Source: Novosphingobium panipatense
Lineage (GTDB): Bacteria; Pseudomonadota; Alphaproteobacteria; Sphingomonadales; Sphingomonadaceae
Direction: 5' to 3'
Assembly (NCBI RefSeq): GCF_002149965.1
Contig: NZ_MSQB01000003.1
Location: forward strand, 124,001-188,000
Length of the DNA: 64,000 nucleotides
Part shown: piece by piece, positions 26,643 through 33,487 of the stretch
Position numbering within the stretch: position 1 is the stretch's first letter
Layout of the letters: the number at the start of each line of letters is the position of its first letter
The notes under the pieces: generated by a model
What the model was told of the DNA's origin: nothing
Database searches by the model: none
The model's input: only the letters and a program-made list of their open reading frames with translations
Translations under genes and position numbers: made by a program

Positions 26643-27602
26643 ATGAGCCGCGAATTCGCCTTCATCGACGCCTTGCGCGCCATTGCCGTCAGCCCCGCCG
26701 CGCGCGGCCTGGCGGACGACGCCGCCGTGCTAGAATTCGGGGGCGAGAAGCTGGTGCTGACGATGGACACGCTGGTGGAGGGCGTCCATTTCCTGCCCGA
26801 CGATCCGCCCGAGGACGTCGCCTGGAAACTCGTCGCCGTGAATGCCTCCGACCTTGCCGCCAAGGGCGCCGAGCCGCTCGGCTGCCTCAAGTCCCACGCC
26901 CTGGGCGAAGAGGAATGGGACCGCGCCTTCCTCGCCGGGCTGGAACTGGCCTGCCGCCATTTTCACCTGCCGCTGCTGGGCGGAGACACCGTGCGCATGC
27001 CGCAAGGCTCGGCGCGCAGCTTCTCGCTGACGGCCCTTGGCCGCGGCCCCGAGGACTGCCCGGTCCCCTCGCGCAGCGGCGCCCAGAGCGGCGATCTCGT
27101 CTGGGTGAGCGGCACGCTCGGCGATTCCGGCCTCGGCCTGGAACTGCTGACTTCCGGCCGCAAGGTGCAGACCCCGGAAGCCGCCTGGCTGTCCGACCGC
27201 TACCGCCGCCCCATGCCCGAACCGGCGCTAGGCGTGGCGCTCGCCCCGCTGGCGACGGCGATGATGGACGTGTCCGACGGCCTCCTGGTCGATGCGCGGC
27301 GCATGGCCGAGGCCAGCGGCGTCTCCATCGCCATCACCGCCGAGCATGTTCCCCTCTCCCGCGCCTTCGTCGCCACGCTCGGCGACGATCTCGACAAGCG
27401 CATTTCGGCCATGACCGCGGGCGACGACTACGTCCTGCTGTTCACCGCTCCGCCCGTAAACAGCGCCTACGTCCGCGCCGCCGCCAAGACGCTCGGCACC
27501 GGCGTCCATGCCGTTGGCACGGTAACGGACGGCAGCGGCATCGTCCTCGAATGGAAGGGCGCGCCGATCCCCTTGCCGGACAGGCTGGGGTATCAGCACT
27601 GA
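26643..27602 (+). CDS. thiL: Thiamine-monophosphate kinase
   Basis: ThiL phosphorylates thiamine monophosphate to the active cofactor thiamine diphosphate. The 319-residue protein has the PurM/AIR-synthase fold markers LADDAAVLEF, MDTLVEGVHFL, NASDLAAKGAEPLG and LLGGDTVRM, followed by MDVSDGLLVDARRMA and TAGDDYVLLF. The ATG at 26643 matches the usual N-terminus (SREFAFIDAL). The nusB-thiL order is widely conserved. The ribosome-binding site is unclear because a strong hairpin (26611-26636) lies directly upstream. Confidence 0.94.
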   Translation: MSREFAFIDALRAIAVSPAARGLADDAAVLEFGGEKLVLTMDTLVEGVHFLPDDPPEDVAWKLVAVNASDLAAKGAEPLGCLKSHALGEEEWDRAFLAGLELACRHFHLPLLGGDTVRMPQGSARSFSLTALGRGPEDCPVPSRSGAQSGDLVWVSGTLGDSGLGLELLTSGRKVQTPEAAWLSDRYRRPMPEPALGVALAPLATAMMDVSDGLLVDARRMAEASGVSIAITAEHVPLSRAFVATLGDDLDKRISAMTAGDDYVLLFTAPPVNSAYVRAAAKTLGTGVHAVGTVTDGSGIVLEWKGAPIPLPDRLGYQH

Positions 27603-27662
27603 GGGTGCTGTGTGAGGTCGTAGGCTGCGGCAGGTTTGCCGTCTTTTGAAGACAAAAGAAAG

Positions 27663-27834
27663 AATGGGTCACGCAGAGACGCGGAGGCGCCGAGAGGTCG
27701 TTCCTGCGGCAAAGCCGCTCTCCTTATCGACCCTGCGCCTTACGCTGCGTTGGAAGAAGGAAATGACCTGCCGCCTGACGCAACACCTCTGCGCCTCCGC
27801 GCCTCTGCGTGAATCTCTATTTCTTCTTTCGCCG
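27663..27834. repeat. Long inverted-repeat element, family B copy 2
   Basis: The left arm TCACGCAGAGACGCGG... (27669-27694) pairs with the right arm ...CGCGCCTCTGCGTGA (27787-27812) over 26 bp with two mismatches. The middle has TTCCTGCGGCAAAGCCGCT, shared with copy 1 (21783-21945), as is the tail TTTCTTCTTTCGCC. It occupies most of the 306-base gap 27603-27908, in which no gene is supported; an open frame encoding HAETRRRRE is repeat-derived. Confidence 0.85.
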
Positions 27835-27908
27835 AGAAAGCAGTCGCTCGTCTGGCCCATTGGCGCTTACCGAAATAGACGGGCGAACCTGCTCGCCGAC
27901 AAGTCGGC

Positions 27909-28358
27909 TCAATAAAACAGAAAATAGTCTTCTATATCGAAGTCGTTAGGTATTTTTCCATCTGGAAAATTGAAATCATCTAGCTCCATCGGAAAGCACA
28001 TCCTTGGCCAGTTCAGCCAACCATAGTTGGTCAGATCTTGACTATCCATGTCATGTGGAAGCCAATAAGCTCTGAAATAAGCGATCACCTGCTCTGGTTC
28101 CGCAAGCCAAGTCTCGGCTCGTTCGCCTGTTATGACGTTGCCTATAAACTTATCGGTAATTTCCACACTCTGATCGTGTGGCGGAGGCATAGCATATATC
28201 TCTCGTTGATCGAGCCTGGCCTTTAACTCCGCCAAAAAGAGCGCCGTGGCTTCGGAAAAGCTTAGCCTTGCATGGAATTTTCGAAAGGATTCCCAGTCTT
28301 CCTCGGGAAAATATCCAAATGGCCATTTTCGAAGGAATTCGACCGCAGCTTCAATCAT
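27909..28358 (-). CDS. Hypothetical acidic protein in a lower-GC pocket
   Basis: The 149-residue product is rich in acidic and aromatic residues (VEFLRKWPFGYFPEEDWESF at the start; ELDDFNFPDGKIPND and IEDYFLFY at the end). No domain is recognised. No signal peptide or membrane segment is visible. Base composition is clearly lower in GC than the flanking housekeeping genes, and repeat elements lie on both sides, so it is probably an acquired accessory gene. Small acidic orphan genes of this look are sometimes immunity or antitoxin proteins, but nothing here proves that. Confidence 0.6.
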   Translation of the reverse strand: MIEAAVEFLRKWPFGYFPEEDWESFRKFHARLSFSEATALFLAELKARLDQREIYAMPPPHDQSVEITDKFIGNVITGERAETWLAEPEQVIAYFRAYWLPHDMDSQDLTNYGWLNWPRMCFPMELDDFNFPDGKIPNDFDIEDYFLFY

Positions 28359-28603
28359 AGTACAACCTACCGCTATATTCGGCGTTCTGGCAAAGGTACC
28401 CGCCTGCCTGAACGTAACTTCTGCGCGGCATTTACAAGTTTGCCAAGACGCGGCTTTTGGTTTTCACACCACTCCGAAAGCCATTGCCGAACTGCGCGAA
28501 GAAATCTCGAAGCAGCCATTCCGTCATCACGAAACGGCTGCCCTCGCCATAGCCTCTCAGAAAAGCCGCAGGTCCGCTTGCCTCGACAAAGCTGACCTCC
28601 CCA
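28359..28603. other. Gene-free stretch, possible decayed coding remnant
   Basis: The 707-base gap 28359-29065 contains two repeat elements (28604-28708 and 28774-28908). The first 245 bases are not repeat-like. Minus-strand reading gives short plausible peptide blocks such as RFLRAVRQWLSEW, but no start, stop or family that supports an intact gene. It may be the remains of a degraded gene. Confidence 0.3.
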
Positions 28604-28708
28604 ACCGCTCAGCCTGAGCCTGTCGAAGGCCCCGAGGCGTGGCGCTACGGGCCGGTTGGCTGATGCTCTGGCGTTGCGGGTGGGCTTCGACAAGCTCTGC
28701 CTGAGCGG
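28604..28708. repeat. Inverted repeat, family D copy 2
   Basis: The arm ACCGCTCAGCCTGAGCCTGTCGAAGGCC-like sequence at 28604-28631 pairs with GGGCTTCGACAAGCTCTGCCTGAGCGG-like sequence at 28682-28708, with a few mismatches. Related to the element at 23030-23108. Confidence 0.7.
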
Positions 28709-28773
28709 GGTGAGGTTGCTGAGCGGGGTGAGGTTGAGGTCCGGTGGAGGTTGATCCGCAATCAACCCAAAGC

Positions 28774-28908
28774 CGTCACCCTGAACTTGGTTCAGGGTCC
28801 ATCCCGCAGGAAGCCCGGTCGCTGCGTTCACCAACCGAGGGACCAGCTTGCTGTACCACGCTCCGACTTGAGCGGCACAATGGATCCTGAACCAAGTTCA
28901 GGATGACG
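28774..28908. repeat. Inverted repeat, family C copy 2
   Basis: CGTCACCCTGAACTTGGTTC... (28774-28803) pairs with ...GAACCAAGTTCAGGATGACG (28881-28908), including the TGGATCC/GGGTCCA inner ends. It is homologous to 22758-22910; the TTGGTTCAGG/TTGTTTAG difference between copies is mirrored in the opposite arm. Confidence 0.78.
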
Positions 28909-29065
28909 CGGAAGGGCATGATCGAACGGCTCGACACGCATCGCCCCATCGCGGGAAAATCGCCCGCAAACGAAGTCGCTTGCCAGTAATCGCGCTTGTC
29001 TATAGCCCTTTACCTTCAGAACGGGAGAACCCGTCAATACATCGTTGGGAAAAAGGGGGCGTTTT

Positions 29066-31159
29066 GTGAATCCAGTCACGATCGCAATTGTCCTGGGGCT
29101 TCTGGCCATTCTCTATGGCTTCGTCACCAGCCGCCAGGTGCTCGGCTCTCCGGCCGGGAACCAGAAGATGCAAGACATCGCAGCCGCCATTCAGGAAGGC
29201 GCGCAGGCCTACCTCAAGCGCCAGTATTCCACGATCGCCATCGTCGGCATCGTCGTGGCGCTGATCATCGTCGTCACGCTGGGGACGGTTTCGGCCATAG
29301 GCTTCATCATCGGCGCGATCCTGTCGGGCGTGGCGGGGTTCATCGGCATGAACATCTCGGTGCGCTCGAACGTGCGCACCGCCGCCGCCGCGCAGACCGG
29401 GTTGCAGCCGGGCCTGACGCTGGCCTTCCGCGCGGGTGCCATCACCGGCATGCTGGTGGCGGGGCTGGCGCTGCTCGCCATCGCGGTGTTCTACTGGTAT
29501 CTGACCGGCCCGGGCGGGCATGACGTCGGCGGAGAGGACCGCACCGTGGTCCAGGGCCTTACTGCCCTTGCCTTTGGCGCTTCGCTGATCTCGATCTTCG
29601 CGCGCCTGGGCGGCGGCATCTTCACCAAGGCGGCCGACGTCGGCGCCGATCTGGTGGGCAAGGTCGAGGCTGGCATTCCCGAGGACGACCCGCGCAATCC
29701 CGCCGTCATCGCCGACAACGTGGGCGACAACGTGGGCGACTGCGCCGGCATGGCCGCCGACCTGTTCGAGACATACGTGGTCACCGTGGGCGCGACGATG
29801 GTGCTGACCGCGCTCCTCATGAAGGGCATCGACAATTTCGAAGGTCTGATGGCGCTGCCGCTGCTGATCGGCGGCGTCTGCATCGTCACCTCGATCGTCG
29901 GCACCTATTTCGTGCGGCTCGGCGGATCGCAGAACATCATGGGGGCCATGTACAAGGGCTTCCTGGTCACTGCCGTGCTCTCGATCCCTGCGATCTGGTG
30001 GGCGATCGACTTCTCCCTCGGCGGCATCAATGCCATGATCGGCGAGACCGGCTTCACCGGCCGCACGCTGTTCTACTGCGCGCTGCTCGGCCTGGTCATC
30101 ACCGGCCTGATCATCTGGATCACCGAGTACTACACCGGAACCGGCTACCGCCCGGTGCGCTCGATCGCCAAGGCCTCGGAAACCGGCCACGGCACCAATG
30201 TGATCCAAGGCCTTGCGATCAGCCTCGAAGCCACGGCGCTGCCGACGCTGGTGATCTTGGCGGGAATCGTCATCGCCTATCAGCTCGCCGGACTGCTCGG
30301 CATCGCCTACGCGGCCACTGCGATGCTGGCGCTGGCAGGCATGGTCGTCGCGCTCGATGCCTATGGCCCCGTCACCGACAATGCCGGCGGCATCGCCGAA
30401 ATGGCGGGTCTGGACGACGCCGTGCGCGAGAAGACAGACGCGCTCGACGCCGTGGGCAACACCACCAAGGCCGTTACCAAAGGCTATGCCATCGGCTCGG
30501 CGGGCCTCGCCGCGCTGGTGCTCTTCGCGGCCTATACCACCGATCTCAAGGAGTTCTTTCCCGGCCTCTCGGTCGATTTCAGCCTGGAGAACCCCTACGT
30601 CATCGTCGGCCTGCTGCTCGGCGCGCTGCTGCCCTACCTGTTCGGGGCCATGGGCATGACTGCCGTGGGCCGCGCGGCGGGCGACGTGGTCAAGGACGTG
30701 CGTGAGCAGTTCAAGGCCAATCCCGGCATTATGACTTACGAGACCAAGCCGGACTATGCGCGGACCGTGGACCTCGTGACCAAGGCGGCGATCAAGGAGA
30801 TGATCGTGCCCTCGCTGCTGCCGGTACTGGCGCCGATCGTGGTCTATTTCGTGATCTCCGCCGTCGCGGGCACGGAGAACGGCTTCGCGGCGCTGGGCGC
30901 CCTGCTCTTGGGCGTGATCGTAGGCGGGCTGTTCGTGGCGCTCTCGATGACCTCGGGCGGCGGCGCCTGGGACAATGCCAAGAAGTACATCGAGGACGGC
31001 CATCACGGCGGCAAGGGATCGGAAGCCCACAAGGCCGCCGTGACGGGCGACACCGTGGGCGATCCCTACAAGGACACGGCCGGTCCTGCGGTGAACCCGA
31101 TGATCAAGATCACCAATATCGTCGCCCTGCTACTGCTCGCGGCACTGGCAGCGGGTTGA
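29066..31159 (+). CDS. hppA: Membrane proton-pumping pyrophosphatase (K+-independent type)
   Basis: The enzyme hydrolyses pyrophosphate and pumps H+ across the inner membrane. It has 697 residues and about 16 membrane helices. The catalytic block [20 protein letters not shown] continues into [17 protein letters not shown], and a second acidic site is near [35 protein letters not shown] has Lys and Thr where K+-dependent enzymes have Ala and Gly, which marks the K+-independent subclass. The GTG at 29066 follows AAGGGGGCG and gives the usual N-terminus; a TTG at 29045 is in frame but less likely. A strong terminator follows. Confidence 0.95.
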   Translation: MNPVTIAIVLGLLAILYGFVTSRQVLGSPAGNQKMQDIAAAIQEGAQAYLKRQYSTIAIVGIVVALIIVVTLGTVSAIGFIIGAILSGVAGFIGMNISVRSNVRTAAAAQTGLQPGLTLAFRAGAITGMLVAGLALLAIAVFYWYLTGPGGHDVGGEDRTVVQGLTALAFGASLISIFARLGGGIFTKAADVGADLVGKVEAGIPEDDPRNPAVIADNVGDNVGDCAGMAADLFETYVVTVGATMVLTALLMKGIDNFEGLMALPLLIGGVCIVTSIVGTYFVRLGGSQNIMGAMYKGFLVTAVLSIPAIWWAIDFSLGGINAMIGETGFTGRTLFYCALLGLVITGLIIWITEYYTGTGYRPVRSIAKASETGHGTNVIQGLAISLEATALPTLVILAGIVIAYQLAGLLGIAYAATAMLALAGMVVALDAYGPVTDNAGGIAEMAGLDDAVREKTDALDAVGNTTKAVTKGYAIGSAGLAALVLFAAYTTDLKEFFPGLSVDFSLENPYVIVGLLLGALLPYLFGAMGMTAVGRAAGDVVKDVREQFKANPGIMTYETKPDYARTVDLVTKAAIKEMIVPSLLPVLAPIVVYFVISAVAGTENGFAALGALLLGVIVGGLFVALSMTSGGGAWDNAKKYIEDGHHGGKGSEAHKAAVTGDTVGDPYKDTAGPAVNPMIKITNIVALLLLAALAAG

Positions 31160-31176
31160 GCAGATCCCATCGACCG

Positions 31177-31209
31177 AAAGCCCCGGCGGAGCGATCCGCC
31201 GGGGCTTTT
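31177..31209 (+). terminator. Intrinsic terminator of hppA
   Basis: A 14-bp perfect stem (31177-31190 with 31195-31208) with loop GCGA ends in TTTT, 17 nt behind the hppA stop codon. Confidence 0.92.
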
Positions 31210-31278
31210 CCCTGCCCGCGTTAGCACTTCCTTGAGGGCGACGCGCTAGAACGCCCGCGAGGATAAGCAGGCGAGACC

Positions 31279-32427
31279 ATGTTCGACTCAGAGGCCCATT
31301 CGGTTCGCGAAGAGACCGCCTCGGCGGCCGCTTCGCTGCACTGCATGCCATGGCGGACGCTGGAAACCGACGTTCCCGCATGGGACCGTCTCGCCCTCGA
31401 TGCCAGCGAGCCCAATCCCTTCTTTGAAAGCTGGTATCTCCTGCCCTCGCTGCGCCGCCTTCCGCATAGCGAAACCGTCATGGTCCTGCGGTTCGAGATG
31501 GACGGCCGACTTGCCGGACTGATGCCGGTCCTGCGCAGCCCACGCTACTATCGCTGGCCGGTGCCCAATCTGGCGAGCTGGCTGCACGACAACTGCTTCT
31601 GCGGCGCTCCGCTTGTCCGGCGCGGCGCCGAAGACCTGTTCTGGCGAGCCGTGCTGGACTGGGCCGACCGGGCGGCGCAACGGGCGTTGTTCCTCCACTT
31701 GCGCGCCATCCCCCTCGAAGGCCCGCTCCATGCCGCGCTTTCGCGGATTCTGGCCGAGCAGCAACGCCAATGCGAAGTCGTGCTGCGCGAGGACCGCGCC
31801 CTGCTCTCCTCCGACCTGACGCCCGATGCCTATCTGGAAGCCTCGCTCTCGGGCAAGAAGCGCAAGGAACTGCGCCGTCAGGCCAGCCGCCTGGCCGAAG
31901 CCGGGACGCTCGCGGTGGAGCGGCGCGAGGACGGAGAGGACCTCGCCGCTTGGTGCGACGCCTTTCTCGCGCTCGAAGCCTCCGGCTGGAAGGGCAAGGC
32001 AGGCTCCGCGCTCGCCAACCATGCCGCCACCGACAGCCTCTTTCGCGACAGCCTGCAAGGCGCCGCCGCGCGCGGGCGCCTCGAACGCCTCTCGCTCACG
32101 CTGGACGGCCGCCCGATCGCTATGCTCGCCAGCTTCCTCACCCCGCCCGGCGCCTATTCCTTCAAGACCGCCTTCGACGAGCGCTATTCCCGCTTCTCGC
32201 CCGGCGTCCTGCTCCAGCGCGAAAACCTGCAAATTCTCGAACGGGCAGACATCGCCTGGACCGACAGCTGCGCGGCCGCCGACCATCCGATGATCGACCA
32301 TATCTGGCGCGAACGCCGCGCGATGGCACGGCTCTCCATCGCCATCGGCGGCCCGATCCGCCGCCACCTGTTCCGCCACTTCGTCCGCGCGGAAACCGCG
32401 CGCAGCCCCGCAGGAGGGAGCCTGTGA
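31279..32427 (+). CDS. FemAB/CelD-like GNAT acyltransferase (Acetyltransf_6)
   Basis: The 382-residue protein resembles the FemAB-type GNAT family that includes CelD/BcsL: an N-terminal NPFFESWYLLPSLRRLP region, the central SGKKRKELRRQASRLAEAG helix and a C-terminal acyl-CoA-binding half with GRPIAMLASFLTPPGAYSFKTAFD and FSPGVLLQRENLQ. Members acylate or aminoacylate sugars, lipids or peptides and occur in exopolysaccharide and cellulose loci. It is translationally coupled to the next gene (GTG overlapping TGA). The cellulose operon is 13 kb away, so a direct link is only a possibility. The actual substrate is unknown. Confidence 0.8.
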   Translation: MFDSEAHSVREETASAAASLHCMPWRTLETDVPAWDRLALDASEPNPFFESWYLLPSLRRLPHSETVMVLRFEMDGRLAGLMPVLRSPRYYRWPVPNLASWLHDNCFCGAPLVRRGAEDLFWRAVLDWADRAAQRALFLHLRAIPLEGPLHAALSRILAEQQRQCEVVLREDRALLSSDLTPDAYLEASLSGKKRKELRRQASRLAEAGTLAVERREDGEDLAAWCDAFLALEASGWKGKAGSALANHAATDSLFRDSLQGAAARGRLERLSLTLDGRPIAMLASFLTPPGAYSFKTAFDERYSRFSPGVLLQRENLQILERADIAWTDSCAAADHPMIDHIWRERRAMARLSIAIGGPIRRHLFRHFVRAETARSPAGGSL

Positions 32428-33284
32428 ACCTGTTCTCGAAATCCCCGAGCGCCGCCGTCTTCCCCGAAGAAACCCGCGCCCGCTTCGCCGCGAACTACCC
32501 CGAAGTGCCGCACAAGCTGACCCACGCCCTCGGTGACCATCCGCTTATGTCACTAGAAGCGCTGGCCGCCCTCGCGGAATCGCTGCCCGCCGCTTCGGTC
32601 GAGTACAATTTCGGAAACCAGCCCCTCGGCGTGGACGGCAAGCCCGCGCCCACCGGCATCCCCATCGGCCGCACCATCCGCGAGATCGAGACGACCAATT
32701 CCTGGGCCGTCATCAAGAACATCGAACAGCACCCGGATTACGCCCGCCTGCTCGGCGAACTTCTGGACGAACTGCGCCCGGCGATCGAGGCCAGGACCGG
32801 CCGCATGATGAAGCTCCAGGCCTTCGCCTTCATCACTTCCGCAGGCGGCGTCACCCCCTACCACTTCGATCCCGAGCACAATATCCTGCTGCAACTGCGC
32901 GGCGCCAAGGTCATGACCCAGTTCCCCGCAGGCGATCCCCGCTTCGCACCGGACCAGGTCCACGAAACCTACCACACCGGCGGCGGCCGCGAACTCCGCT
33001 GGCACGACGACCTGCTCCCCGGCGGCACCGAAGTCGCGCTCTCGCCCGGCGAGGCCGTCTACGTGCCGGTCATGGCGCCCCACTTCGTGCGCAACGGCAC
33101 CGCACCTTCGGTCTCGCTGTCGATCACCTGGCGCTCGGAATGGAGCTTCGCCGAAGCGGACGCGCGGGCGTTCAACGGATGGCTGCGGGGGCTGGGGCTG
33201 ACGCCGCGCCGGACCGGGCGGTGGCCTCTGCGGAACCAGGGGAAGGCTCTGGCCTGGCGGGTGCTTCGCAGGTTTAGGAAGTAA
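32424..33284 (+). CDS. Cupin-8 / JmjC-like oxygenase-fold protein
   Basis: The 286-residue protein has a JmjC/cupin-8-like core: TNSWAVIKNIEQHPDY, then AFITSAGGVTPYHFDPEHN, where H-x-D could be two Fe(II) ligands, LLQLRGAKVMTQFPAGD, and a later YVPVMAPHFVRNG with the third His. These features fit Fe(II)/2-oxoglutarate dioxygenases such as protein hydroxylases. The start is a GTG with AGGAGGGAGCC directly upstream, overlapping the acyltransferase stop codon. The pair is probably a two-gene modification module, with substrate unknown. Confidence 0.8.
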   Translation: MNLFSKSPSAAVFPEETRARFAANYPEVPHKLTHALGDHPLMSLEALAALAESLPAASVEYNFGNQPLGVDGKPAPTGIPIGRTIREIETTNSWAVIKNIEQHPDYARLLGELLDELRPAIEARTGRMMKLQAFAFITSAGGVTPYHFDPEHNILLQLRGAKVMTQFPAGDPRFAPDQVHETYHTGGGRELRWHDDLLPGGTEVALSPGEAVYVPVMAPHFVRNGTAPSVSLSITWRSEWSFAEADARAFNGWLRGLGLTPRRTGRWPLRNQGKALAWRVLRRFRK

Positions 33285-33291
33285 GGGAGAA

Positions 33292-33311
33292 GCAGGGGCC
33301 ATCGCCCCTGC
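33292..33311 (+). terminator. Short hairpin after the cupin gene
   Basis: GCAGGGGC (33292-33299) pairs with GCCCCTGC (33304-33311) around CATC, 7 nt after the stop codon. Only a weak T-containing tail (CACCCCTTTAACG) follows, so termination efficiency is uncertain. Confidence 0.45.
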
Positions 33312-33429
33312 ACCCCTTTAACGTCTAGGTCACGCGGACCAACGCCGTTGCGCGCCCATGGCTGCGTCGGGAGACTTATTGGCTGCGCCGCAAAGAGCGC
33401 ACAACGGATAGGTGGCGCGCGAGGTAGCC

Positions 33430-33478
33430 ATTCCGAGGATCCGGGGGATCTCCTGAGCTTGTCGAAGGGCCCCGGAAT
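33430..33478. repeat. Short repeat related to family D
   Basis: ATTCCG...CCGGGG at the left pairs with CCCCGGAAT at the right, enclosing CTGAGCTTGTCGAAGG, the core of family D. It lies just beyond the pepN stop codon. Confidence 0.55.
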
Positions 33479-33487
33479 CTGCCCTCT

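Noticed and set aside
27646..27915. Small frame encoding HAETRRRRE-type peptide
   Set aside because: The peptide is the translation of the family B repeat and appears in many genomes as a spurious protein.
28373..28834. Minus-strand frame with a LNQVQGDG-type segment
   Set aside because: That segment is the translation of the family C repeat; the remainder shows no recognised domain.
29000..31030. Long minus-strand frame opposite hppA
   Set aside because: Shadow of the membrane pyrophosphatase gene; no protein family features.
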